Below, in pieces: positions 55,114 through 63,269 of a stretch of 64,000 nt of DNA; the stretch's first letter is position 1, and each line of letters starts with the position of its first letter. The position numbers and the translations under genes were made by a program. The DNA comes from an uncultured Alphaproteobacteria bacterium (GTDB taxonomy: Bacteria; Pseudomonadota; Alphaproteobacteria; CAAHEQ01; UBA3637). The stretch lies in contig CALXUB010000021.1 in the NCBI GenBank assembly GCA_944391565.1, forward strand, positions 1 through 64,000, written 5' to 3'. The notes under the pieces are model-generated. The model did not search any database and was not told the DNA's origin. It saw only the letters and a program-made list of their open reading frames with translations.

Positions 55114-55443
55114 ATGATTGATTTAATAAATATTGGAACTGAAATTAAGGCTAAAAGGCAATTTTTAGGTCTTTCTCAAACGCAATTTGCCTATCGCGTT
55201 GGGATGACTTGGCGTTCCATCTCAAATTTTGAACGTGGGCGGAATAAGCCAAAACTTAAAATCTTCTATCCAATTTATACTGTCCTTCCTTTGTCTATTG
55301 ATGAACTTTTAAATGTACAGCTACAAAATAAAAATTACACTAATCAACTTATTCAGCAATTCGAAATATTTTCAGATGATTTTTTGTTCCTTTTATCAAA
55401 GTGCTTAAAAGAAATACCAGAACGTTGCCAGAAAGAGGAATAA
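55114..55443 (+). CDS. XRE-family helix-turn-helix protein
   Basis: 109 residues. HTH at ~8-60: IGTEIKAKRQFLGLSQTQFAYRVGMTWRSISNFERGRNKPKL. The C-terminal ~45 residues are helical and unassigned. Its start lies directly at the foot of a structured RNA, so translation is probably controlled by it. An ASCH-domain fragment follows 1 bp later. Confidence 0.82.
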   Translation: MIDLINIGTEIKAKRQFLGLSQTQFAYRVGMTWRSISNFERGRNKPKLKIFYPIYTVLPLSIDELLNVQLQNKNYTNQLIQQFEIFSDDFLFLLSKCLKEIPERCQKEE

Positions 55444-55444
55444 A

Positions 55445-55540
55445 ATGACAAAACATTTAACCGTTATGCGACAGCCTTATCTTGATTTAATCTTGTCTGG
55501 TTTGAAAACGATTGAAAGTCGTTTTGCTGATGTGAAGTGA
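55445..55540 (+). pseudogene. N-terminal fragment of an ASCH-domain gene
   Basis: 31 codons then TGA: the start LTVMRQPYLDLILSGLKTIESRF is the first strand/helix of an ASCH domain (RNA- or nucleotide-binding fold, usually 110-150 residues). The rest is missing in all frames nearby. It was probably an operon partner of the XRE gene before truncation. Confidence 0.6.
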
Positions 55541-55565
55541 GTAGGACACTAAGGTATTGCCTTTT

Positions 55566-56174
55566 CTAATTATTACGTTCCATTGAATTAAGCAATATTT
55601 TCATACGGTTCTGCTCTAAGAGATTTTGTTGCTCCATAAATTTATCAATCGCATTTTGAACATCTTGGACTGTCTGGCAAATACAAATGCTCTTTTTTGC
55701 AGCAATCCGATCTTTTTCTGACGGATTAAATAAAATATTCAGAAAAGTAATCCCTTTTTCGTCTGCATCAGGATATAGATCAGATAAACGATCACCGATT
55801 AAAACGCATCTGGAAACATCTTTCGTACCGACTTTTTTTTCATAATCACCAAACATTCCTCTATCAGTTTTTTCCGAGTGCATCACAGAATCAAGATTCT
55901 GACCAAAAAATTCCAAAAGTTCAATGTATGTTTCAGTACCATTTGCCAATGAAATAATGGTATTTTTGAAACCATAGCGTTCTTTAACATTTTTTAGCAT
56001 ATCGAACATACTGTGATTGTAATACCTGTCAAAATACCTGTCAAATCCGACACCACTAGCTCGATAAGGCTCCTTGTCTGCCGCAGGCCTTGATTTGACA
56101 ATATCCAAATCTTGGGCTTTGTACATCCATAATGTCCCTTCTAAATCAATAAGTAAAACATTTTTATTTTCCAT
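55566..56174 (-). CDS. HAD-like hydrolase
   Basis: 202 residues from ATG 56174 (AAAGGAGAATAAA). Motif I is LLIDLEGTLW: nucleophile Asp kept, the second Asp of DxD replaced by Glu, as in some non-phosphatase HADs. Motif II Ser/Thr is near IISLANGTE; motif III/IV is CVLIGDRLSDLYPDAD. The C-terminal ~45 residues are a coiled helix (MEQQNLLEQNRMKILLNS). Last gene of the kinase-CYTH-ankyrin operon; the substrate is unknown. Confidence 0.72.
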   Translation of the reverse strand: MENKNVLLIDLEGTLWMYKAQDLDIVKSRPAADKEPYRASGVGFDRYFDRYYNHSMFDMLKNVKERYGFKNTIISLANGTETYIELLEFFGQNLDSVMHSEKTDRGMFGDYEKKVGTKDVSRCVLIGDRLSDLYPDADEKGITFLNILFNPSEKDRIAAKKSICICQTVQDVQNAIDKFMEQQNLLEQNRMKILLNSMERNN

Positions 56175-56228
56175 TTTATTCTCCTTTAATATCAATATAT
56201 TATATCACAAAACTAAAATAAATTGTTA

Positions 56229-57392
56229 TTATTCTTTCTGGTTTTCTTTTATATTTTGCGACAGCGCTTTTTTGTGTGTAGCCACTTTACATGGCATTTC
56301 TTTGCCGTATTTTTCATGAATCTTTAAAAGCGCCAACCGTGTTTCGCCGTCTATATACCTTGCGTCCAGAATCATCATCTGAATGCTGTCCGACTTGCAG
56401 CCGTTTTGAAGCAGAACTTTAAGCATTGCTGCATTGCCGTTTTCGCATGCCATTTTAATTGTTTCTTCTGGCTTAGAAATTTGAAGACCTTTTGAAAACG
56501 CCCAGCTCATTAACGAAGCCTTGTCAGATTCGACAATCGCTTCTGTCAACGGATATTTTTTTGTTTTTATATCCGCTCCATGGTCGACAAGAACTTCCGC
56601 GACCTTTTTATCACCTTTTTTCAAGGTCTGCCACAACAGCCAGTCTTTTATATCATCGCCTCTTTCAAAACGTTTGACTTTCCGCACGGCTTTAAAATCA
56701 TAGCCTTTTTCTATAGCTTTATTTAAAACGGCCAAAGATGGAGCCTCTATAAAATCAGCTTTTGCGCCTTTGTCGAGTAAGAACAATTTCATCTTGTCAC
56801 TGGCGATGGAAAATAAGGTAAACGTATTACCATCATAATCACCCCAATGATACCAATCTAAGTCAATCTCATATTTTGATTTATCCAAAATCAGCTGTAA
56901 TAATTCAGGAGAATCTTTTTTGATGACACGTGCCATGACAGGCTTTTGACGCCAGGCATCACCCACGTTATACTGACAAGTAAAGTTCGGATTAGCGCCA
57001 TTTTCAAGCAAATAGGAAACGCTCTCAGGAGACCAAGTTTCACCCTCAAAACCAATCTCGTCACCAAGCAGATTCATTTCCAATTCCGTTTTTGTCCAGT
57101 CAATGCAATACGGTTCCTTTTCCAAAAAGTATTCAAAAATCTTTTTATGACCTCTATAGGCACGACGAACGGAGACGGCTGAAATTGGCGTGCCGGCTTC
57201 TACTAAAATTTGAGCGGCCTCTAAGTTGTCTTGGTCAATCGCTTCATACAAAGGACTTTCCTTTTCAAACTCCTTGCCACATCCGCATCGACACGTAAAA
57301 TAATCCGGTTTAATGTGTTTAGGATTTTTCGCCAGCTTGCGAAGTTTGTCCATATCGTTATGTTTAATGGCTGAAATCACATTATAATTCAT
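56229..57392 (-). CDS. Ankyrin-repeat protein of the CYTH operon
   Basis: 387 residues. Repeats include SPLYEAIDQDNLEAAQILVEAG, ESVSYLLENGANPNF, KVAEVLVDHGADIKTKKYPLTEAIVES and AMLKVLLQNGCKSDS. An early CRCGCGKEF could bind metal. No signal peptide. It begins 2 bp after the CYTH stop, so it is in the same transcript. Probably a binding partner or substrate selector. Confidence 0.82.
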   Translation of the reverse strand: MNYNVISAIKHNDMDKLRKLAKNPKHIKPDYFTCRCGCGKEFEKESPLYEAIDQDNLEAAQILVEAGTPISAVSVRRAYRGHKKIFEYFLEKEPYCIDWTKTELEMNLLGDEIGFEGETWSPESVSYLLENGANPNFTCQYNVGDAWRQKPVMARVIKKDSPELLQLILDKSKYEIDLDWYHWGDYDGNTFTLFSIASDKMKLFLLDKGAKADFIEAPSLAVLNKAIEKGYDFKAVRKVKRFERGDDIKDWLLWQTLKKGDKKVAEVLVDHGADIKTKKYPLTEAIVESDKASLMSWAFSKGLQISKPEETIKMACENGNAAMLKVLLQNGCKSDSIQMMILDARYIDGETRLALLKIHEKYGKEMPCKVATHKKALSQNIKENQKE

Positions 57393-57394
57393 TT

Positions 57395-58129
57395 TTATTC
57401 TCCTTTCTCGTTTTTGTTAATGTTTTGAACTTGGACATCTTTGTGCGATGCGATTTTACGAACGGCAAACAAAGTTTTAAAGGCTTCATTTGCACTCCGA
57501 CCTGCTACCGCCAAATTTTTGTTTTTAAAGGCTTTAATCTCGGTCACGTCTTTTGCCTCAGCTCCAAAGTATTCCGGTAACTGATAAGCATTGGCCTCTT
57601 CGATACTTTCAAACTCCACTTCAACAGAGGCAAAATCAAAGCCCATTTGCTCGTCATAAATATCGACTTCCAAAACATGCGTGCCGTCGTTGATTTTAAA
57701 GCGCTCTTTTTTCACAAATCCAACTGCTTGTTTTTTAAAGGCCATTGCTTGTTCCGCCGAAATTTCAAACTCTTCTTCAAAGCGCATTAAATCACCTTTT
57801 CCCTTAATCGTCAGGACAAATTTTTCGTTCCCATAATTGCGATAACGAATTTCCATATCGTTCAAACCGTCAGCAGCGATATAACCCGCAAAATTGTGAA
57901 TGACTGTATCGACAATGATATAGTCCGCAACATTGCGAATGACTTCATCAGAAACTTGAATTTTCTGCCCAGCACAATAGATGGATTTATATCCGATCGT
58001 GAGCTCTGCTTTTTTTGGGTCTAAATAGCCTTGCTCCAAAGCTATCACCTCATGCGCTTTTTGTGCCAATACCTTTCGGTCAATTTTGGATTTAGGCATC
58101 ACCCATTTTTTTTCGATTTCTTTTCCCAT
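57395..58129 (-). CDS. CYTH-domain (triphosphate tunnel) protein
   Basis: 244 residues from ATG at 58127-58129 (AGAGAGGAATAAA before it). The signature ExExK is at the start (MGKEIEKKWVM). Tunnel-lining strands follow: MEIRYRNYGNEKFVLTIKGKG, RFEEEFEIS, KKERFKI, LEVDIYDEQMGFDFASVEVEFES. The family acts on triphosphates (tripolyphosphate, thiamine triphosphate, or as class IV adenylate cyclase). It is 1 bp after the kinase-like gene. A middle insertion (~55-95) is unusual. Confidence 0.82.
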   Translation of the reverse strand: MGKEIEKKWVMPKSKIDRKVLAQKAHEVIALEQGYLDPKKAELTIGYKSIYCAGQKIQVSDEVIRNVADYIIVDTVIHNFAGYIAADGLNDMEIRYRNYGNEKFVLTIKGKGDLMRFEEEFEISAEQAMAFKKQAVGFVKKERFKINDGTHVLEVDIYDEQMGFDFASVEVEFESIEEANAYQLPEYFGAEAKDVTEIKAFKNKNLAVAGRSANEAFKTLFAVRKIASHKDVQVQNINKNEKGE

Positions 58130-58130
58130 T

Positions 58131-58877
58131 TTATTCCTCTCTTTCATGTTGTTGGTTAATGTTGATTGGATAGTCTTTATGGCAGGCGACAAAACGCACA
58201 GCAGCTTTTTGTTCTGCCTCACAAACTTTGCCTTCAATCACTAAATCGGCAAATTCTTTGTTCGGTATGATGTACTTTGAAGCGGCTTTTGATACAATCT
58301 CAAATTGCTTTTTCATTTGAAGCGGATCTTGATTACGCGTGATGGCTCTTTCTTGATAGCGCTTCCATTGAACGGCTTTATCGATTGATAAGTAAATTTT
58401 CAAGTCAAATAAATCCCGAACTTCTGGATATAACGTACAAATGCTTTCAACAAACACTATTTTTGAGGGCCGACAGTGTATGGCTTTTGCTTTTGACGAA
58501 CCATCCCGCATTTCGTAATAAGGAGTATCAATCGTTCGCCCAGACCTCAAGGCTTTTAAATCCGAGGATAACAAATCCATTTGAAAGTTTTGAGAACTTT
58601 CTGTTTCATATCCACTTTCCACCAGTTTTGTAAAAGAGCCAACCTCCGAAATTCGATCAGAAATGTCACAAAAGTAATTGTCCGCACTGATAACAGACAT
58701 CTGAGGAACTTTGTCCTTCAAAGCATTCAACAAGGTTGTTTTTCCCGATGCACTTTCTCCACATAAAGCGACTAAAATGACATCTTGTTGCTTCATCAGC
58801 TTGGCTAATTTTTGTTTAATGGCAGGTGTTGATTGCAAAACATTTGCATGTTGTAAAATTGCATCAATTAAATTCAT
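58131..58877 (-). CDS. Uridine-kinase-like P-loop protein (copy 1)
   Basis: 248 residues. Walker A CGESASGKTT at ~39-48, followed by VISADNYFCDISDR, as in uridine kinase and phosphoribulokinase (SxDxFY). TPYYEMRDGSSKAKAIHC and KIVFVESICTLYPEVRDLFDLKIYL also follow that family. AAAGGAGTTAAAAA precedes the ATG. Adjacent to a CYTH gene, it recalls the kinase-CYTH fusion of plant TTM1/TTM2 proteins. A paralogue lies at 60232. Confidence 0.8.
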   Translation of the reverse strand: MNLIDAILQHANVLQSTPAIKQKLAKLMKQQDVILVALCGESASGKTTLLNALKDKVPQMSVISADNYFCDISDRISEVGSFTKLVESGYETESSQNFQMDLLSSDLKALRSGRTIDTPYYEMRDGSSKAKAIHCRPSKIVFVESICTLYPEVRDLFDLKIYLSIDKAVQWKRYQERAITRNQDPLQMKKQFEIVSKAASKYIIPNKEFADLVIEGKVCEAEQKAAVRFVACHKDYPININQQHEREE

Positions 58878-58889
58878 TTTTTAACTCCT

Positions 58890-58952
58890 TTATAAAGCTG
58901 CTAAAACTAAAGCGATGGGTACTAAAATTACAAAATCAATTAAATCTCTCAT
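58890..58952 (-). CDS. 20-residue hydrophobic peptide
   Basis: ATG at 58950-58952 after AAAGGAGGCAAAA, a near-perfect ribosome site. The peptide MRDLIDFVILVPIALVLAAL is a single hydrophobic helix. The stop is 12 bp before the kinase-like gene. It could be a membrane microprotein, a type-I-toxin-like peptide or a leader peptide; too short to assign. Confidence 0.6.
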   Translation of the reverse strand: MRDLIDFVILVPIALVLAAL

Positions 58953-58963
58953 TTTTGCCTCCT

Positions 58964-59062
58964 TTATTCTCGTACAAGTTCTCTTTTTTCAATCAACTTC
59001 AAAAGTTCTTTTCTTTTTGATACTTGTTTTTTTCCTTTTAAACCGCCGATCAATTCGCTCAA
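58964..59062 (-). CDS. Possible 32-residue basic peptide
   Basis: Starts at TTG (59060-59062): MSELIGGLKGKKQVSKRKEL and on, ending ELVRE, rich in Lys/Arg. GGAAAG is about 12 nt upstream. It lies between two better-supported small ORFs with no wasted space, but the TTG start makes it less sure. Confidence 0.35.
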   Translation of the reverse strand: MSELIGGLKGKKQVSKRKELLKLIEKRELVRE

Positions 59063-59070
59063 GATGAAAA

Positions 59071-59193
59071 TTAGCTTTCCAGTTCTTTTAGTTTTAAACG
59101 CCTTTTTTCCTTTCTGCTTTCTTCTTCACTAAGGAATAATTCATAGACCCACTCTTCAAGTTCAAAGAAAACGCCTTTTCCCAAATGTTCCAT
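59071..59193 (-). CDS. 40-residue charged peptide
   Basis: ATG at 59191-59193 after AAAGGAGGAGAAA. Starts MEHLGKGVFFELEEWVYELF and continues as a highly charged helix (SEEESRKEKRRLKLKELES). First gene of the small-ORF/kinase/CYTH/ankyrin/HAD operon. No family recognised. Confidence 0.55.
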   Translation of the reverse strand: MEHLGKGVFFELEEWVYELFLSEEESRKEKRRLKLKELES

Positions 59194-59271
59194 TTTCTCC
59201 TCCTTTTTGTTTTGCCCGGAAACTATTTCCTTGCTTACATCTTTAATTTAACACAAAAAATAAACACAATG

Positions 59272-59283
59272 AATATAAAATAC
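59272..59283. promoter_or_regulatory. Shared 12-bp motif upstream of the CYTH operon
   Basis: AATATAAAATAC occurs here, 79 bp before the first small ORF, and again at 60171-60182 between the XRE gene and the second kinase-like gene. Part of a very AT-rich stretch (59225-59355). Proposed binding site for the XRE regulator. Confidence 0.4.
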
Positions 59284-59355
59284 ATAGTTTTATATTAAAA
59301 TATGTGTTTTAAATTGTTTATAAAATATAAAATATGTAAAATAAATAAATGAGAT

Positions 59356-59382
59356 ATAAAAAAAGCATCCGAATTTGGATGC
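59356..59382 (-). terminator. Terminator of the XRE gene
   Basis: On the minus strand GCATCC-AAATTC-GGATGC followed by seven T, 36 bp past the XRE stop. Confidence 0.85.
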
Positions 59383-59417
59383 AAGAAGGGTAAAAAGAGA
59401 TTAAAAAAGCGAATCGG

Positions 59418-60122
59418 TTACAAATTGTTCCAAATGAAATCGAATTGTTTCCGTGCTGTTTCTGCCGTTTGTTCGTGCGTTATAATCATAATACGAAAAG
59501 GCGTTTCAAAAAATAAATATGCCAACCGATCCTTATAAATAATGCTGGGCATGAGCGGCAGTCCTTTGACATTTGCCAAACGTTTTTCACCGCCAACGAA
59601 GGTAATCCCCGCATCTTGTTTAGGATAGCAAAGCGTCTTCACACGAATACCTTGATTTTTTGTAATTTTCTGTTGAAAAGCAGCAACATCTGATTTACCA
59701 ATTTGAAGCAGTTTGTTTTCGTCAATTCCGCAAAGCAGCAATTCTCCGCCTTCTTTATCCATAACATGAATGATGTTACGCAATAGCTGCAGCAAAGTAC
59801 TTGCCCCTTCCAAAACTTTGACACGAAAGAAAGCATTTTCAATCCGCACGCCCGGACCATCAATAAACTGCACACCGCTTAGTTCGAATGTTTGCTGAAT
59901 ATCTGATATTGTATCCGTTCTGGCACTCGCGATGCCACGTTCAATATTATTGATTGCAGGCAAGGAATATCCTGATTTTTTGGCCAAATCCGCTTGTGAC
60001 CAACCTAATAAAGCGCGTGCCGCTTTAATCTGCTCTGGGGCCAATGTTGGCAGAGAATTTAAATCTCGAACCAAAGTAATGTTTTTCTCTGAAATATATT
60101 CTTCTTTTTGTTTTTGAGCCAT
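59418..60122 (-). CDS. XRE-family regulator with C-terminal sensor-like domain
   Basis: 234 residues. HTH at ~33-85: APEQIKAARALLGWSQADLAKKSGYSLPAINNIERG. The C-terminal ~140 residues (RVKVLEGASTLLQLLRNIIHVM, GGELLLCGIDENKLL, PSIIYKDRLAYLFFETPFRIMIITHEQTAE) have no family I recognise but look like a ligand- or stress-sensing domain. It sits between the CYTH operon and the second kinase gene and probably controls both. Confidence 0.82.
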   Translation of the reverse strand: MAQKQKEEYISEKNITLVRDLNSLPTLAPEQIKAARALLGWSQADLAKKSGYSLPAINNIERGIASARTDTISDIQQTFELSGVQFIDGPGVRIENAFFRVKVLEGASTLLQLLRNIIHVMDKEGGELLLCGIDENKLLQIGKSDVAAFQQKITKNQGIRVKTLCYPKQDAGITFVGGEKRLANVKGLPLMPSIIYKDRLAYLFFETPFRIMIITHEQTAETARKQFDFIWNNL

Positions 60123-60170
60123 TTTCGTTTCCTTTTACTCAAAAGAATAATCCATCTTTCCAACTAAATC

Positions 60171-60182
60171 AATATAAAATAC
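60171..60182. promoter_or_regulatory. Shared 12-bp motif between the XRE gene and kinase copy 2
   Basis: AATATAAAATAC, followed by TTGCAAAAACTATATAAAATGC, in the 109-bp divergent region. Same motif as at 59272-59283. Confidence 0.4.
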
Positions 60183-60231
60183 TTGCAAAAACTATATAAA
60201 ATGCATAAAATGAGCAAAAAGGGAACAAAAA

Positions 60232-61083
60232 ATGGATTATAACAAGGTTCAAACAATTATTGATATCTTACAAAACAGTTTGATTGTGGAAGCTGTACGT
60301 CCTACATTAAAAGATAAATTGCTGAGTGCTGATTTAAGCGAACCTAAATTAATTGCAATTTCTGGAGAAAGTGCCTCTGGAAAATCTGCTTTAATGAATA
60401 CGATTAAACAGTACTTACCAAATGCAACTTATTTATCAACTGATAATTACTTTAAAGATTTTTCAGACGGCATTGCCTTGCATGGTTCGTTTGATGCAAT
60501 GCTTGCTGCTGGGTATGCGATGCAAGCACCGTACAGCATTCATTTAGATATTTTAAGACAGAATTTACTTGATCTAAAAAACGGCAAAGACGTCAAAATT
60601 CCTCACCATTTATTGGACGGTTCAGGTAAAACAATTTTAAATGCCATTCCGGTAAAATCATCCAAGATTGTTTTTGTCGACGGATTTTGCACACTTTATG
60701 ATGAAGTCCGTGATTTGTTTGATTTTGCTATTTATTTAGAAGTAGAAAGCTCTGTTCAGAAAAAAGCTTTCTTTGAGCTATCAGCTGACCGAAAAGCAAC
60801 AGAAGAACAAACAAAACGAATTTTCAAAATCTTATCCGTTAGTTCTGAGATTTATATCAAACCAACCAAAGAATTTGCTGACGTTGTATTAAATTTATTG
60901 AATGACGAACCACAGCAATCCGTTTTAGTTAAAGATGTTATTTCCTGTCTGAGTGGCCATCAAGTACAAGCTGAAACCTTGACACAAAAACTGATTCACC
61001 CAAGTGGTGACTTAGCTCTTCTCTGGCATTCTCTTTCTCCCACACTTCAAAAAGAAATTCTAAAAGAGTTGGATGGAAAGTAG
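60232..61083 (+). CDS. Uridine-kinase-like P-loop protein (copy 2)
   Basis: 283 residues, paralogous to the protein encoded at 58131-58877: ISGESASGKSALMN, YLSTDNYFKDFSD, PHHLLDGSGKTILNAIPV, KIVFVDGFCTLYDEVRDLFDFAIYL. It has ~40 extra residues at the C-terminus (LTQKLIHPSGDLALLWHSLSPT). GGGAAC precedes the ATG. No second CYTH gene follows. Confidence 0.8.
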   Translation: MDYNKVQTIIDILQNSLIVEAVRPTLKDKLLSADLSEPKLIAISGESASGKSALMNTIKQYLPNATYLSTDNYFKDFSDGIALHGSFDAMLAAGYAMQAPYSIHLDILRQNLLDLKNGKDVKIPHHLLDGSGKTILNAIPVKSSKIVFVDGFCTLYDEVRDLFDFAIYLEVESSVQKKAFFELSADRKATEEQTKRIFKILSVSSEIYIKPTKEFADVVLNLLNDEPQQSVLVKDVISCLSGHQVQAETLTQKLIHPSGDLALLWHSLSPTLQKEILKELDGK

Positions 61084-61446
61084 TTAAATAAAATAACTCT
61101 TTTGCTTAAATAACTTTTATTAATGTTTTATCATTAAAAAATTTTTCTTAAAATTTAGTTGCGCCTTATTTTGCAAGAATATTAAAAAATTAGAGTATGC
61201 AATAGGCAGAATCAAGTTAAAATATAGAAACCACTTAAAAACTGTACAAATACCATCGTTAGAAAATCAAGACATCTGATTTTCAAAGCGAGGCGGAAAA
61301 ACGTGTCATTTATAGACTATTATTTGATGCCTATGACTTCTGTGCATTAGTAATATTAAATTAAAATCAGTCACAAACTTGCATTTGCAAATGTTACATA
61401 TTAGTTTAGTATAAGCAAAATTAATTTGATGTTAAGGTAAGATAGA
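61084..61446. other. AT-rich intergenic region with two inverted repeats
   Basis: No gene seen. It holds the inverted repeat GAAAATCA / TGATTTTC (61262-61284) and the palindrome CATTTGCAAATG near 61382. Could be a worn element end. Confidence 0.4.
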
Positions 61447-61986
61447 ATGTGTTGTTATATTTGTAATTTAGTTATTGGTTTTATATCAAAACTGTTAGAG
61501 CCTATGGCGCTTTTTACATTAATTTTAGTTGTATTTTCATATTTTCAATATTTAGTTCAAAAAAAAGCACATATGCTGAATTTGTTTAATAAACGATGGC
61601 AAGCGTTTAAAGATTTACAAGAAATTGGGGAAAAAGCTGAAAATTGGAAACATATTTATTATCAAAACAAACCAGCTATAGAAGAAAATTATTGGACAAT
61701 GTATAATAAAATTAATCTGTTTGCTGATGAATGCGAAATTTTATTTAATAAAGATATTTCACAAATAGGTAAAGAAACTGCAGATTTTTTTAAGAAATAT
61801 CATCAAATCATCGACCATATAAAAGATTGGGACAAATATCATGAAGAGGACCCAGAACAATTTACTAAAGAGAAAAAAAAAGATTTGTTTAACGAGCAGA
61901 TTAATACAAGTATAAAGTTACTTAAATTATTTGATGTTTGGTATAAGAAGATATTAACTTTCATAAAAGATAACAAAATAGATTAA
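61447..61986 (+). CDS. Hypothetical membrane-anchored protein
   Basis: 179 residues. N-terminal hydrophobic helix (~20-40, ALFTLILVVFSYFQYLV) then a cytoplasmic, helical, Lys-rich domain (FNKRWQAFKDLQEIGEKAENW, DECEILFNKDISQIGKETADFFKKY). TAAGGTAAG lies before the ATG. Such proteins are common in mobile regions; no function can be given. The 149 bp after it hold nothing recognisable. Confidence 0.6.
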   Translation: MCCYICNLVIGFISKLLEPMALFTLILVVFSYFQYLVQKKAHMLNLFNKRWQAFKDLQEIGEKAENWKHIYYQNKPAIEENYWTMYNKINLFADECEILFNKDISQIGKETADFFKKYHQIIDHIKDWDKYHEEDPEQFTKEKKKDLFNEQINTSIKLLKLFDVWYKKILTFIKDNKID

Positions 61987-62135
61987 ATATCTATCATAAC
62001 TTCACTGTCTCAACACCTACAAGTTAGCAACCGATCAAAACCTGCTGTTTAACCATTTTTACTTCATCAGCGATTTTATTAAATCTGAGGTAAATTTTTG
62101 AAACTATTGTGTTGGACCATCGTATTAACACACTT

Positions 62136-63269
62136 TTAATCTCGACATTTTCCCTTATTAAATATTTCTATTGGATGAGGTATTCGCTTCCCTGACAATC
62201 TCTTATTTGCAAATCGCATTGTCCAAGGGCTTCTATAATTATTCCATACTTCTGGCTCTAATGCTGTACTTTTAAATGCCTTCTCTATAATTTTTCTTGC
62301 TTTAAAAAAGTATTCAATATTATTAGCCTCTGGCGTTTTAATTGTTGCAGACTGCTTATTGTGAATTTGTAATAAATTTACAATAGGAAACACGTTACAA
62401 ACTTCACGAAATTCATTAAAATATTTTTCTACAGTGTTTAACGGCTCCAGTCCTAAAACATAAGAATATGTAACCTCAAACTCCATTTTCCTTGCCTTTA
62501 ACATAAGACTTTTAATATATTCAATAGACAATTTACTTTTGCTTTCTCTTAATTTATTTCTGTTTTCAAAGGTTTCTATGGAAAAACAGATGCGCATCGG
62601 TTGACATCCTACAAGCTGTTGCAAATCTTCTTCTGTTGATATTTGCGATCCTAAGTATAACAACCGTCCTTTAAAATTAAACTCATTGTCTGCAACATGC
62701 TTAATATTTTTTAATGTTTCGATAACTTGATTACTATCTGTATAGCAGCCTGTAACAACAGATAACTCAATTAAATCACCTAAGTCTTTCATATCATATT
62801 TATCCAGAAATTTAACAAAAAAGTTTTTAAAGTCTTCTTTTGTTAATAGTTTCTTATTATCATGAGGTATCTGGTAAATAGCATAACAAAAATTACATCC
62901 CCTGCAGGACGTTCGTTGATTAGGATTTATATTTAAAGAAGTACGCTCTCTTCGCCAATAATGAGAGTTACATATATCTTCCGTAGTTCCTTCCATAAGA
63001 CCTAATTCAGTGTTATTTAAAAGTAATTTATTATTATTCAATTTGAAGGGGCTATTTTTGTGAACTGGCAGAGCAAAATAAAAATAGCTTTCATTTTCAT
63101 TTACAGTCAGAGGAAAAAGATTCGTATTGGTTACATGAAGCTGTCCCCGCATGCGATCATAGCCACAATCATAGTCTACGCCCGTTGTATTAAGAGCAAT
63201 AAATACACTGTCCTCCATAGGAATTTCATATTTTTCAGACAACTTTTTGATCAAATCAATATCTAACAT
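62136..63269 (-). CDS. Radical-SAM-like protein
   Basis: 377 residues. A cysteine cluster CRGCNFCYAIYQ (residues ~121-127) sits at the start of a TIM-barrel-like region: LIELSVVTGCYTDSNQVIETL, RLLYLGSQIS, MRICFSIETFENRN, EVTYSYVLGLEPLNTV. The cluster reads CxxCxxC rather than the usual CxxxCxxC. The N-terminal ~115 residues are unassigned. It overlaps the upstream methyltransferase gene by 7 bp, so the two are coupled. Confidence 0.68.
   Translation of the reverse strand: MLDIDLIKKLSEKYEIPMEDSVFIALNTTGVDYDCGYDRMRGQLHVTNTNLFPLTVNENESYFYFALPVHKNSPFKLNNNKLLLNNTELGLMEGTTEDICNSHYWRRERTSLNINPNQRTSCRGCNFCYAIYQIPHDNKKLLTKEDFKNFFVKFLDKYDMKDLGDLIELSVVTGCYTDSNQVIETLKNIKHVADNEFNFKGRLLYLGSQISTEEDLQQLVGCQPMRICFSIETFENRNKLRESKSKLSIEYIKSLMLKARKMEFEVTYSYVLGLEPLNTVEKYFNEFREVCNVFPIVNLLQIHNKQSATIKTPEANNIEYFFKARKIIEKAFKSTALEPEVWNNYRSPWTMRFANKRLSGKRIPHPIEIFNKGKCRD

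Noticed and set aside
61262-61284. Attachment or IS end
   Set aside because: The inverted repeat is short and alone, with no matching copy or recombinase nearby.
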